Counted from the first letter of the stretch, positions 1 to 11,800 are shown. The stretch: DNA of 64,000 nt from Ptychodera flava (GCF_041260155.1 NC_091944.1:15167772-15231771), one strand, 5' to 3'. Program-made: numbers and translations. Notes: generated from the letters alone by a model not told the origin.

Positions 1-1034
1 ATCCTGCTTGTAAATTTTGGTTATATTTTGACACTTCAATAAGTAAAGTAAAAAACAACTGGGCTCTATATGAGAAAGGGGCAATAAACATTCTCTTCAA
101 TAGCGATTCAGGTTTTCATTTTAATGTAATGAACCGTTCTTCCTAGCCTATGTACATTTCATAGACACTGTTGCCATCAACTGATGGCTGAAGGTCCAAA
201 TGAACATTCACAATTTTGTAAACAAAATGCAGCCACAGCAAAAGCATTCAATCCTGTAACAAACTCTGTGGAGTCCCCGTCACAAACCTCAGGCACTGGT
301 CTATGAGGGAGCAAGAAGACATCGCTGTCAAAAAGACACAGATAATGTAAGGTCTGAACTATTAGCTAATATCAATACGCAGTTGAATACAGTTCTTTTC
401 AAATAGATGTAAGGGGGGAATCTCTACATGTTTATACATATCATCCAATCCTTCAAAATACAGACTTGTTATTTCTTAGAATTTCTTATCTACCAAAATC
501 TTAGTTGCACACTTGGCCTCAGCTCCTCTCTTTGAATTTTCAAAACAGGTGAATTGTTTCATAAAATCAAAGATAGCGCCAAATCATTTCAACGTTCTTT
601 CAGTCAGTGGTTGAAGCTGTGTCCTGGAAAAATTTGTGTCTTTATAGAAGAGTAAAGTTCAAGCTTATTTTTTATCATTTGTAAGGTGTGACATGTAGTG
701 AGCATGTAGTATGTTAGCAAACTTCAAGCCTTTTGCACAAATTCTTTTTGTAACTCATTTCAAGATTCCAAGTGACACAAATGATGTCAAGCACTTCTAT
801 GCAATATCATCCGCAGTCAACTACCTTTTAAATTATGTGATAAAATTATGAACTGTGTAGTGAATATTATTCTGAAATGAGATCTCCACCGTGATTTACA
901 AATTTCTGTTGAGGTAAACACATGCCACATAAGATAAAGATTTGTATAAAGGGTGCACAGATGTAAGTAATTGACTGTGGTTGCAATCTTGATGTTCATC
1001 TTGATGTCTCTGCTGTCTTCAGTGTATATCAAGC
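1..1034. other. non-coding left flank
   Basis: I see no exon with plausible codons and splice sites here. The short open frames are AT-rich and resemble no family I know. About positions 720-960 are related to a segment near 16.0-16.3 kb, annotated separately. The stretch could be the 3' untranslated region or downstream flank of a gene outside the window, but nothing shows this directly. Confidence 0.5.
720..960 (+). repeat. diverged duplicate of 16021-16255
   Basis: This segment aligns by eye with 16021-16255 in the same orientation. Shared blocks include ACTACCTTTTAAATTATGT, GTGTAGTGAATATTATTC and GTGATTTACAA, in the same order and spacing with small indels. No long reading frame is conserved between copies, so it is a non-coding repeat, an old segmental duplication or a paired untranslated region. 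Confidence 0.7.
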
Positions 1035-1224
1035 TTAAAGGTATACTGTCATCTGTTCCAATTTTGCCACAGTTACCATGGAAAGAAAATCTAACCAATC
1101 ACAGGTTTAAGCGGGTGGCCGCTTTTTGGAAACAGCGCCCTCACATGGGCATTTTGAATACCAAGTAATGCCCCTTTGACCATATATGGGCATATTTAGA
1201 TTACAGGTGACTCTGTACCTTTAA
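1035..1224. mobile_element. TTAA-flanked MITE, family A copy 1
   Basis: A 190-bp element that begins TTAAAGGTATACTGTCATC and ends with the imperfect reverse complement, closing in CTTTAA. TTAA lies at both ends, as expected for a TTAA target-site duplication. A second copy in the opposite orientation lies at 43379-43571 and matches through the whole interior, including the GAGGGCGCTG-type core. TTAAAGG termini with TTAA duplications are typical of T2/Kolobok-type MITEs; piggyBac also targets TTAA. There is no coding capacity. Confidence 0.85.
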
Positions 1225-1958
1225 ATCAGTACAACCCAGAAGCTATTAGTTAAATCACAGATTCAGAATGCAAGATGATAACAATCATAATGTATTTCAA
1301 ATTATACACAAATTTACTGATCAGTCTTTCCTATGCAATTTTCACCGAGTAAATTTCTCACTCATTAAGATGTTGCCATAAAATAATTAATGCACATATG
1401 TGAAAGTATATTATCTTCACTTCAAAAAGAGAGATGATATTCCTGTTTAAGACAAAAAATCTAAGACATTCCTAATGTAAAATTGTTCAAAGTTACATCA
1501 CATAACAGGATGCAGTCTTAGGACAGAAACTTGTGGAGATAGATTTTGTTGACAGAACAATTTCACTTTTCCAGAAAATGGTGGATGTATCTTGTAGTTT
1601 TCATATTCTTCTTTCCTTTCCTTTCTCTACTATGCCTGGCGCTTTGATGTTGTCAATTTCTGTTCCATTGGCGAGTCAAACAATGCACTACACAACAAGT
1701 ACAGTTGTTACAAAGTTTTAAAGTACATCACGTGAACTTTTGAAAATTTCTACTTTCAAAGAAATGTCTTCCAATAAAGAGGTAACAACATTTCAAACAA
1801 TCTTCAACGTTGTTTATTTGTCCACATGGAGCTCAGGAAATATATTTTTGCTTTATTTTTAACTGCTGATAAACATAAATGACTCTTGCACAAGGAAGCA
1901 AATTAATGCATACAGTGGCTGTCGCAGTGTATTGAACCACTTGCGACTGTGGGTTTTG

Positions 1959-1961
<3 letters not shown>

Positions 1962-2039
<78 letters not shown>

Positions 2040-2066
2040 ATATATATGTATATATGTATAATATAT
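1962..2066. repeat. (TA)n-(GT)n-(TA)n compound microsatellite
   Basis: About 58 bases of TA dinucleotides are followed by about 20 bases of GT and then interrupted TA. The open frames across it (Tyr-Ile and Val-Cys runs) are artefacts of the repeat. Confidence 0.97.
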
Positions 2067-3379
2067 ATATTTGCTTATTTATCCTTGACGACTTGGTACT
2101 CTATAAGGAAAGGGACACAACAAAACAGTGCAACGCTCACTAGAAAATGACTTGTCATTACACCTGTGGTTTAACTGGACAAAAACACTCAATAACAAAG
2201 ACAATTTACGCTTACGGAAAGCAAGATGACTCTGATTGATTGGATAAGAAATACAAGTGAAGTATGGATGCAAACCGAGGGTCTATCACAAGCACAGTCG
2301 CTTTTGAACCGATGCACAACAGCCTGGGTGTGGTATGCACTGGAAAAGTGGGAATGGGAATAAATATTTGAATAATAAATATACACTATGTAAACCTCTG
2401 TTGAACTCAAAACAACTTTTCAGACTCCTTAACCTAAATAGCTAACTGTACTCCATGGAAGAGGTGAAAAACAGTGGCTTTTTCCTTAGAAAATCTTCTG
2501 TTTAACAATTTTCAAGAAAGGTTTTATACAACAGCAAGTTTTGTGTAATGCTTGGCATCTGAAAACCAAGGTTCAAACTTCATGCTCTCAGAAAAGCACT
2601 ATCTGCAGAATATTTTGTTGATATCTGAAAAGCTAAGCTTTCCTTAAATCAACACAGCCGATTTACAAGTAAGAACCAACAAAGTAACTTTCAAAAGAAC
2701 TTCACAAGCTGTTTCTTGGAAGATTTATGACTACCAATTAAAAACAAAGACAAAAATTTATAGGAAAATGCAGATAGATAGAGGTAAAATTATTAATAAT
2801 TTGTATGTATTCAATAATTAAGAAGTGTATGTGGGGATCTGTTTTGGGAAGGCCCCCTTGATGCAACTACACGCTAGACACCAGTCCTGGCCATTTCCAA
2901 TTTAATGATGCTACACAGTAATGGATATATCCCATAACTCATTATTCATTATGATTTGTACCATTGGAGATTCCTTGAGGAAGTGTACAATGTCTCCCAT
3001 GTTTAGACAAATTCATATAGTTTTAAAAATTCTGAAAACATACTTTTAAGCACACATTTCTTTTCTATTCCCGTTTTAAATCAATCTCAGGATTATGCTT
3101 GATAGAAAGAAGAGATAGTATTTTTGTAAAATTTTTCATAGATTGTGTCCACAGCAATACAGATAACGTAATGGAAAGCAGTGAGACTAGTTGTTCCTGT
3201 TATATGAAACAAAAGGATATTGATTTTTTTCCAATGGAAATGACGAAAGAAATTTTCTTATTGCTGACCCTTCTCAGAGAATGATCCCTACAGTTGGTCG
3301 TAACTTGCTTCCCAAAGGTACCTGCAAAACTGTAACTTGAATTGTAATTTAGTGATTACTTGAAATTTTTACTGAAATA
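2067..3379. other. no recognisable feature
   Basis: AT-rich single-copy-looking sequence. I found no exon, RNA gene or repeat ends that I could support. Confidence 0.5.
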
Positions 3380-4673
3380 TTAATAATAATAATAATAATA
3401 ATAATACTTTATTTGTAAAGCGACAAACTCCACAGAGAAAGTGATCAAAGCCGCTAAAAGATACATTACAATAAGAAAATGGATAACTAATAAAAATATA
3501 ATTGATCGAGAAAGTTAAAAACGAGCAAAATAATAATAAAGTCTAATCAATAGAGAAAGGCAACTTAAAAAGGTGTGTCTTCAGCGTACGTTTAAAAGTA
3601 ATAAAATTATTACAAGAACGAATGTTCACTGGAAGCTCGTTCCATAAAATTGGGGCTGCAGAACAGAATGCCCTATCACCATACTTTTTTGTCTTGGTCA
3701 TGAATGTATTGAGTCTAAAATCGTTGGCAGAACGAAGTTCGCGCCTAGGTACATAAAAACTTATTAAATCTCTCAGATATTGTGGACCAGCACCATATAA
3801 ACATTTAAAAGTAATAATTAAAATCTTGTAAATGATACGCTGGTGTACAGGTAGCCAATGAAGTTCCTGCAGAAATGGTGTAATATGATCAGAACGCTTT
3901 GACCGAGTTATAACTCTGGCTGCTACATTTTGAACATGCTGAATGCGATTAATCAAATACAGTGGTAAGCCATACAGCAAAGAATTACAAGAATCGATAC
4001 ATGAGGAGACAAGCAAATGGATAAGTTGTTCAGTGGCAGATCTGGATAGGTACTTACGAATGAGGGCAATGTGTCGAATATGGAACATGGAAGAGCGACA
4101 AATATGACTGACATGAGATTTCATAGTGAGACCGGAATCAAGAATGACGCCAAGGCTCTTTGCTTGACATTGGTTTGAAATCAGCGCATCACCTATACGA
4201 AGACTTCGCTCAAGACTTGAATAAAAGTCAAAATTCTTAGAGAAAATTACAAATTCTGTTTTATCATCATTAAGGCGTAGAAAATTTGAGGACATCCAGG
4301 CTCTGACATCTGAGACACAGGATTCAAGATTACTTAAAGTGACATGGTAATTTTCACGTCGAAAAGACATGTACAGATTTGAGTCATCGGCATAAAAATG
4401 ATATTTACAACCATGACGAGCAACTACGTCGCCTAGGGGGGATGTGTAAACATTAAATAAAATTGGGCCAAGGACTGACCCTTGCGGTACACCTGTTTCC
4501 AGAGGATAATAGGGCGACTGGGTAGAATTTATGATTACCGCTTGTCTTCGATCGGAGAGATATGACTTAAACCACATCAAAGCATTACCAGAGACACCGA
4601 AACGATGGTGCAAACGCTCTAACAAAATTTCATGATTAACCGTATCAAAGGCGGCAGAAATATCTAACATAAC
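3380..4673 (-). mobile_element. 5'-truncated LINE, CR1/L2 type
   Basis: A minus-strand non-LTR retrotransposon. On the minus strand it starts inside the reverse-transcriptase domain at about 4673, runs through an intact ORF (3543-4670) and a ~160-bp 3' UTR, and ends in an (ATT)n tail at 3380-3405. The endonuclease and the first half of the RT are missing, the usual 5' truncation of target-primed integration. The 3' end (GATCAC, TGTGGA, CGCT, then TA-rich sequence and ATT repeats) resembles the 3' end of the SINEs at 12541 and 15582. I could not define a target-site duplication. Confidence 0.9.
3543..4670 (-). CDS. LINE reverse transcriptase, C-terminal 375 aa
   Basis: The uninterrupted frame encodes the palm and thumb of a non-LTR reverse transcriptase. 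Visible motifs are [18 protein letters not shown] at residues 3-20 (first catalytic Asp block), [13 protein letters not shown] at 60-72 and the catalytic YADD at 93-96, followed by the usual [12 protein letters not shown] and SFIPSA-like distal region and an HLFKLPF ending. This pattern fits the CR1/L2 group. The methionine at 4670 is only the first one after truncation; the native protein would extend upstream with an endonuclease. No stop or frameshift appears over 375 codons, so the insertion looks fairly young, but it cannot be autonomous. Confidence 0.93.
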   Translation of the reverse strand: MLDISAAFDTVNHEILLERLHHRFGVSGNALMWFKSYLSDRRQAVIINSTQSPYYPLETGVPQGSVLGPILFNVYTSPLGDVVARHGCKYHFYADDSNLYMSFRRENYHVTLSNLESCVSDVRAWMSSNFLRLNDDKTEFVIFSKNFDFYSSLERSLRIGDALISNQCQAKSLGVILDSGLTMKSHVSHICRSSMFHIRHIALIRKYLSRSATEQLIHLLVSSCIDSCNSLLYGLPLYLINRIQHVQNVAARVITRSKRSDHITPFLQELHWLPVHQRIIYKILIITFKCLYGAGPQYLRDLISFYVPRRELRSANDFRLNTFMTKTKKYGDRAFCSAAPILWNELPVNIRSCNNFITFKRTLKTHLFKLPFSID

Positions 4674-5586
4674 TAAAAATATTTATATACGCCCTTTTAT
4701 TAAATATTATTTAACAATTTTATATGCTGTCTGGTACTGCTCATATGCAGAGCAGGAAAAATTTTAAGAAAAGCAACCTTCATTGGTACAAATCAGAATT
4801 CTGGGTAATTTATTGTGCTGTGCATGTAATACCATGGTTTGCCAATCAGTGATTTTGTGTTTTTGGAAAAAACTGCTTTGTCTCCACTAGACAAAAAAAT
4901 TGGTTCAAGGTAACCTTTGGAAAAAAATTGTTGCCATACCAATTTCTTGTAGCTCCACCCAAATATCAGATGGTTCAACCCTTATTTACTGTTTAGACAG
5001 ACTGCTGAGGCAGTACTGTGACTGCGCATCAAGTAACTGTAATACTAACCATATTTCTGAGGGTCTCTGTTACAACTGCGTGACTTTGGCATAAATTCTG
5101 ATCATCGTTCAGGATTTCAGTAAAGTTGGGTTCTTTTGCGAGTATATAATAATGACAGAGATATTAATTTTGGTCAAGAATATTTATAATCATAAATCTA
5201 CAACTGTGTGAATTTGGCATGATTACCAGTCGTCATTCAGGATTTGAGTGCAGTAGGGTACTTTTGTTAGTATACAACTGTGAAAGAAATATTGAATTTT
5301 TATTAACACTTCATAATCTAATTATATTAATATTTTTACACTCTTGCTATGACTGATAACGCCTTATCCCCTGTGGTTATAGAAACATTGAAAACAACGA
5401 TACCTTCAAAATTGGCTCATAAACTAACTGCTAGATGTCATCAGAAATTGAACCAATAGACAAATGCGACGTAGCAGCTGATACAGATGTCCTCTAACTA
5501 GCTGCTTACAACCTTTTCGAACTTTTGAGTAAATCTTGAGATTTCTTTGACTCAGTCTAGGACATGTATGATGCGTATTAAAATTA
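4674..5586. other. intergenic, mostly unassigned
   Basis: Apart from the two-copy tandem repeat at 5067-5325 I see no gene or mobile-element end here. The short frames do not resemble proteins. Confidence 0.5.
5067..5325. repeat. two-copy tandem repeat, unit ~128 bp
   Basis: Two adjacent diverged copies: TACAACTGCGTGACTTTGGC at 5071 recurs as TACAACTGTGTGAATTTGGC at 5199, followed in each by TCATTCAGGATTT-type, AGT-GGGT-CTTTTG and GAAAGAAATATT blocks. The period is 128 bp. Confidence 0.75.
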
Positions 5587-6010
5587 ATCACTGAATCAGT
5601 GATAAATTAAGTGAGAGAGTCGATCACGTTCACTCCACGCATGCGCAAAGAATTACAAAGTGCGAAGTCGACATCGCGCTCTGACCTAGGCTATCTCGAC
5701 GTTTCGCACAAAAGTAACACTGACTAATGCCTTATAAACTTGCCTGGTGACTTGACTTTACACAATCACTGACTTGAACCGAGTCTATGTAGTATATGTA
5801 CTATGTGCGTCGCAACTTACACTCGCCATACAAGTTGACAGCTCCGTTGTCAGTGTTGACTAAAATTTTCCAGTTTCGCGTTCGCGGTGACCTCATCAGT
5901 TCATCGTCGAGCACAGTGGTTGTGATCTTGGCCCTGAGGAATACCACAAGACCTCTTGCCTCGCTTTCGAGACTTCGTCGTTGCTTCGCTGACAGAGTTT
6001 AGTTGTCAAG
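5587..6010 (+). promoter_or_regulatory. CpG-rich putative promoter region upstream of EPHX1
   Basis: CpG dinucleotides are dense here compared with the AT-rich surroundings. Position 5587 opens a perfect 17-nt palindrome, ATCACTGAATCAGTGAT, whose core TGAATCA resembles an AP-1 site. An NRF1-like GCATGCGCA lies at 5639-5647. A possible splice donor (AAGGTAATG) is near 6010, and the first coding exon of EPHX1 has an acceptor just before its ATG, so a non-coding first exon in this region is plausible. The promoter role is inferred from composition and position only. Confidence 0.4.
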
Positions 6011-6390
6011 GTAATGTGCGCAGCAGGGAGAAGGAACAGACATGCTAACTTTCTGCTACTCCTGCTACTCGACAGACTGACGTCATCGATTATCGATGCT
6101 TTTCACAGAGATGATGAGGATGTCACGCGTACGGCGGGGATAGACGTTTCTACTAGAGTACTAGTTGCAAAACATTGTAGCCCACGGGTCGTGCGCCGGC
6201 TTCTTCTGTCGTGTTTCAGTCGTGGGCTACAATTATTGCAGCTAACCTGACCCCTGTTTTCAAAATCCAACTTACAGTATGATGTATCGGTCACATGATT
6301 ACCCAGTATTTTACGCGTATTTTTATCTGAAACATCGTTGCGATACATGAATCGATTTCAACCAGAAATTATTTGTATCTGTTTTCCCTG
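5797..6390 (+). repeat. diverged duplicate of 31270-31690
   Basis: Aligns by eye with 31270-31690 in the same orientation. Shared blocks: TATGTACTATGTGCGTCGCA at the left edge, GACCTCATC-GTTCATCGTCGAG, GAGGAATACCACAAGACCT, CCTGACCC and a run near TCAACCAG-AA-TTATTTG. The two copies lie upstream of EPHX1 and of the ZNF800-like gene respectively. This copy carries two extra hairpin insertions (6167-6239 and 6394-6472). It could be an unrecognised mobile element or a duplicated promoter/first-exon segment. Confidence 0.7.
6167..6239. repeat. 73-bp inverted repeat (20-bp arms)
   Basis: GCAAAACATTGTAGCCCACG at 6167-6186 is almost perfectly complementary to 6221-6239, with a 34-nt spacer. It is absent from the corresponding part of the duplicate at 31.5 kb, so it may be a small foldback insertion. 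Confidence 0.6.
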
Positions 6391-6393
6391 GAG

Positions 6394-6472
6394 CACAGGT
6401 GCCTGGGTTGCCATGCCGATGTACATGCCCATCTCTCTCTATGCATGTACACCGGCAACCCAGGCACCTGTG
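6394..6472. mobile_element. 79-bp foldback MITE, 7-8 bp target duplication
   Basis: The element begins CACAGGTGCCTGGGTTGCC and ends with the exact reverse complement, GGCAACCCAGGCACCTGTG. CCTGGAG (or CCTGGAGC) flanks it on both sides at 6387 and 6473. A 7-8 bp duplication and CACAGG...CCTGTG ends are shared with the palindrome at 15861-15960. The duplication length suits hAT- or P-type transposition. Confidence 0.75.
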
Positions 6473-6479
6473 CCTGGAG

Positions 6480-7795
6480 CAAACGGCATAAGCGGCCTTC
6501 GACAGTCAAATTTGTTTGATATTCTGTGTTATTTGGGGTATTTTGTATTTGCAGAAGTCCATCCTTGGTTTGATGGACTCCCGGGGATTGACTATAGTAG
6601 CTAGAGAAGAAACAGTTCGACAGGTACCGTATGCATGCAAGCTTGAGAGAGAAAGGGCGTTGACCTTTACACTGACCTGGTATAAACTACAGAATGAAAA
6701 ACTGCATGTCGATGTTGAAATGGTGCGTGGACACGTGTCCATAGTACAAGACAGAGATATGAAATCCCTTTTTGCGTAATTTGATATATAAAGCTTCCGC
6801 TAAGATACAAAAAAAAACTTTCATCGCATTTAATCTATGTTTTTTTGCAAACAATATGTTTACCCTGGACATTCTGTTGCCAATCTTTGACAATAAACGA
6901 TCATAAAAGAATCCAGATAGTTAGCATATACAAATATTCCATCATCTGCACCAAACCTTTTACCATTAATGCTCTTTTTGTCTTTTGTTTTCACAGAAAG
7001 AAACAATAAAAAATAAAAATATGAACAAATCTAAACAATTGAAAAGAGGAATCGTATTTCTTTTTTAAACCACTTTTATTGTTGCACCCAACATGGCGTA
7101 TTTTCAATTTCAAATCACTTTTTTTTTTTTGCAAACATTCATTCAGTTTTACTTAATTTGTGAACCCAAGATTAAAATATTGGTTGGGTTCACCTTTTAG
7201 CTTGTCATGCAGTCATAAGTTGCCAGATAAAGAAGTTAATTTATGCAAATGTATGCAAACCACCCAAAGTTCCTGGCTGCTCTTTTCTTCCAATTTCAAG
7301 ATTTCCTAATAATTTTACTTAACTGTAGCTAGGTCAAATTTTCTGAAATTTTTACATTATGTTTTTTGAATGTTGGGTAACAAAACCACTATTTTGTTTG
7401 GCAAGAAAGTTCTCACATTTTGATAAGGAGGCATTTTAATTTTGCTAACGTTTTTTATCACTTTGTCACTCTTTCAACTCATGCCATTTTAGAATGAGGA
7501 TAGATAATACAAAATATAAGTTGGTTTTATCTACATATACTCTTGTTTTAAGTGAAATATAACATTTCAGAAAATAGTATCAAGTTTTTGACAACTTACT
7601 TTTTATCATTAATACCAATATTGAGGTTTATTACCCCAAATATAGACCCCCTTCATCCTTCGAGTAAACTATTGCTACCATACTAAACAAGGTTCTCTGC
7701 TTTTTGAAAATATACAGTATGAGGGGGTTTCCTTGTAATGTTGGATGAGAAATATTCCTTTAAAAAAAACTGTGTTGGCAATGTGCAGCTTCACT
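6480..7795. other. upstream region or 5' UTR intron of EPHX1
   Basis: No coding exon is visible. Weak similarity to the ZNF800-like upstream region (about 31.7-31.9 kb) may continue to about 7.1 kb, but it is too diverged to delimit. Confidence 0.4.
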
Positions 7796-8129
7796 TTAAA
7801 GGGACAAAGTCGCCCATTTTTCATGAATTTTGTTTGATGCGAGTTACTACTTATATTGTTTGACATGTTGAAAGATACCAGATGAATGGGTGACCATGCA
7901 TATATTCGACCCTGGTTTTAGACAAATTGAATGAAACCAGCGCGAAAATGAATTAACGGTCATGACCGTTAATTCATTTTCACGATGGTTTCATGTATCG
8001 TGTCTAAAACTGGGGTCGAATATATGCATGGGCACCCATTCATTCAGTTTCTTTCAACATGTCAAACAATATAAGTAGTAACTCGTATCAAACAAAATTC
8101 ATGAAAAATGGGCGACTTTGTCCCTTTAA
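7796..8129. mobile_element. 334-bp palindromic TTAA MITE
   Basis: A near-perfect palindrome centred at 7962/7963 on AACGGTCATGACCGTT, with arms of about 165 bp. The ends are TTAAAGGGACAAAGTCGCCC and its reverse complement, with TTAA at both edges exactly equidistant from the centre. The arms differ at only a few positions, so it is young or was kept symmetric. The terminal TTAAAGGG matches the Kolobok/T2 pattern. It ends about 150 bp before the EPHX1 coding start. Confidence 0.92.
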
Positions 8130-8283
8130 TTTGTATTTTCTTGTATATTTATTGATTGTAACTAGAGTGTTCACATTTTAAGACTGTGTTGAGTCAGAAA
8201 GTATGACAGGATATCTTGATAAAAAGTTCTGTATTCTGTATATTGCTCATAGGCTTTAATTTGTATTCTCTCTGTTTCAGACC

Positions 8284-8890
8284 ATGAATTGTCATGTTGT
8301 AGTTGTGCTCACCCTCCTTGTTGCGGTGCTGAGTGTATTCCTTGGGCTGTATTTAACATCCTCTGAACCGGCAACCCCACCGGAATACGGAGATGGATGG
8401 TGGGGCCGTGGTGAGAGGCCAGAAGAGGAAGAAGACACCAGTATCCGACAGGTGTGGATTTCCATTCCGGATTCCATGCTTGAAGATCTGAATGTAAGGC
8501 TTGATCGGCGTCGACTCTTTGAACCACTTGAGGAGAGCAAATTCCATTATGGCTTCAACCCGCAGTACTTGGAGAGAATTATGCATTATTGGAGGAACAA
8601 CTACAACTGGAAACAACAGGAACAGGTCCTCAACACATATGACCACTACAAGACAAAAATCGAAGGACTTGATGTTCACTTTGTCCATGTCAAACCAAAA
8701 GTGGAAGATCCATCCAAGGTCAGGCCTCTCCTGATGGTGCATGGCTGGCCCGGATCATTTTATGAATTCTACAAGATTCTTCCGATGCTGACAGATCCTT
8801 TGAATCATGGTGGAAGTGAAGATGATGTATTTGAAGTAATTCTTCCCTCTATACCAGGATATGGATTTTCAGAAGCTCCGCATAAACAAG
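8284..8890 (+). CDS. EPHX1: EPHX1 coding exon 1
   Basis: Follows the acceptor CTCTGTTTCAG at 8270-8280. It encodes residues 1-202 plus one base: the membrane anchor, the N-terminal epoxide-hydrolase domain and HGWPGS. It ends CATAAACAAG before GTATTA. Confidence 0.95.
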
Positions 8891-11800
8891 GTATTAAGGT
8901 GGTTGGAAAGGCTAGAGCGTCAGTTATAAACTTCAACAAAACTATTAAAATATAAAAGTAGTCAACATTCTCTGTGGAATAAAAAAAACTAGACATTTGG
9001 GCACAAAGGCATTGCAGAGTTACAGCCTGTTGAAACTTCTGAAAAACTGACCAAATAAGAAGAAGTTGGGGAGTCCTTAGTGTATTAACTATGGTAGAGG
9101 TCCCCTAGCTTTTAATAAAATGTTTAAAAAGGGAAAGTCATTATTTGCTGTTTTTCAGGAAAGTTTGACAAGGCGGTGCTTGCATTCAGAGTGAGTAACT
9201 GCTATTGTAAATGCATTTTTAGATTCTTTGAGTGTCAAAGAGGTGTCAAAAGTGAGATTTACCAAAAAGACTACTCTGTGACTTCAAAAGAGGGGTGCAA
9301 ATATGGCTTGTTTTCAACATTTTTGACAGAATAACAGTTTTCCTACATAATTATATACCAATTTAATCCAACCTTTGAAATGAGATATGGACGTGGATTT
9401 TTACAGCCTATTAACAAGGTTACAGATAAGATATGTGCGGCAAAATTTTCCTGTATTTGAAGTACTTTTTGAAGAATCATATTTTGAAATTTGAAAGAAT
9501 TTTAATTATTTTTTGATATGTAAACCCATGTAAAATCATAAAAACAGATTTATTTACAAATCCTGCCGTACAAATCTTACAAATAATAGTGTCAACATAT
9601 TTATAACTAATTTGGTAATATTAATACTATCCAATTATTATTAATTCAAATATGTAAAAAAATATGAAAAATTAAATTTTAATATTTACTGGTGTCATAT
9701 TTCAAAATCATGGCTGCAAATATACAATTTTTATATTCTTTGGAGAAAGTATTAACTGAGAGAGTTATCCTGAAAATTTGAACTAAATATCTTGATTCTA
9801 ACACTTGAAACTTGACATTAACTCTGAGAAAAGAATTGGTGCAAAAATAGCCTTTCCAACCACCTTAAAGCATTTGCATTTCAGAACTTATCAAATGCCC
9901 CTGAAGCTGAAATATAATGAATTTTTTCTTGGAATAATTTTTGTATTTTGACATGAACAGCTTTTCTTCTTCATCACAGGTGTTGATGGTCTTGCTTGCT
10001 ACTGCTTGAAACATTAAAAAATAACATCTAATGATAATATTAACCTTGTACAGAAAGTTAGTATATTCATGGAAACCTGTCAATTTTATTTTCCTAAGAC
10101 CTACAGTCTGCTTTTCTCTCTTGCTTTATAGGGTTTGATGTAATAGCTGCTGCCAGAGTATTTGATAAGCTGATGGTACGACTTGGATTTGAAAAATATT
10201 ACTTCCAGGGAGGTGACATGGGATCTATCATTGGTTATTTTCTGAGCCTTATACAGCCCAGGTAATGAATTATTCATGAACAATTCATGACATTAGCGCA
10301 GTATGCTATCAGTGAAATCATCACTGTATTTATAATCAAAATTATAATCACAACTTTTGAAATTTTCTTTTTGGAAATACTTCAAATTCTGCTGTGGATA
10401 CATATGCTGTAATTTTTTTCTAGTTTCCCAAACGTTTATATGGTAACAATGTTCTGGTGGATTCATTGCAATTATTTAAACACTGTTGAGTGTTTGTTTG
10501 TATTCTATGATATAAAGTTGAAGGCTTTTACATTTATGAAGTTATTGAGGAAGGAAATTTTGATTTTTGGTTGCCATTGGGATGAAATTTTTTCCTCTGT
10601 GGCTTCAAGAGCCAGTTTCTGATAAATGATGCATGATTTTCAGGTCAGCAAATATTCTTTACTAATAATGCGAAACTATCCTTTGATGTGCATACACTAA
10701 CAATGCTCATTAATATAATTTGCATAAATGCATATATTTACTTGGGAAATTTTAGCATTATATGGTTCTGGAAAAATCACTACGAAGTGTATCAGCAGCA
10801 TGAATTCATGTCAACACCTTTTTGTTATTTGAAAAAATTGACCTCTTTTTAAACACTATAGTTCACAAATTAACCCTTTGAGTACTGTAACTTTTCCCAC
10901 CAAAATTTTATTGCAACATTTTACCGATTCTTATGAATTTTTCTTTAATTTTTTAAATAATTTTGGACCAGATGGATATCACATTTCAAAATTTTGGCAA
11001 AAATCTGAAACAAGGGGTTTATTTATATAGGTTACAAAATTGACTTTGGCGCTCAAAGGGTTAATGCACACAAACATTTATACAGATTTTTAATTGCTAC
11101 ACATGTCCCCTCCATTCATCTTATTTTCTTAAATGATGGGATGGAAGGATGAGGAATACTGCCCTCATATCATGAAGGTAGCTGTTTTCACCACAACTAC
11201 GACTGCAGTCTCACATTCATGATCCCTGTAATTTACATCCTCTGTAATTTCATTTCTATTTTACAATGACAGCCATGTTTTAGGTTACCATACCAACATG
11301 CCAACTGGCCAGCCACCATACTATGTTGCAAAACTTGTCATCGGTAGCATCTTCCCGTCTCTGGTCATCAATGACGATGAATATGATCGCATCTTTCCTG
11401 TGGGTGAAAAATTGACTGAAATGATTGCAGCCACTGGATACTTGCACCTGCAGGCTACAAAACCAGACACAGCAGGTTGGTTACAATCAACTCACTCTGA
11501 TAAATAGTACACCATACCCTTAAATGAATACTAATGTTGTATCATAGTATCTTTAATGTACATACTTAATTGACTGGGTTATATTTTATAAAGGCAACAA
11601 AAATTGACTTTGGCGCTCAAAGGGTCAGGACAACAACTTTGTGAAAATTTTCACCCATTGGAATAGTTTCTTTTATACCTGTATTTCTGTTGATGATACC
11701 CTTATACTGTAGTACCAGGATTGACACTGATCCTAGCTGTGTACTTCCTTTATTACCGTATAATAGGGTTTGGATTAACAGACTCCCCAGTCGGACTGGC

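Noticed and set aside
1932..2150. Tyr-Ile repeat frames
   Set aside because: Translation of the TA microsatellite.
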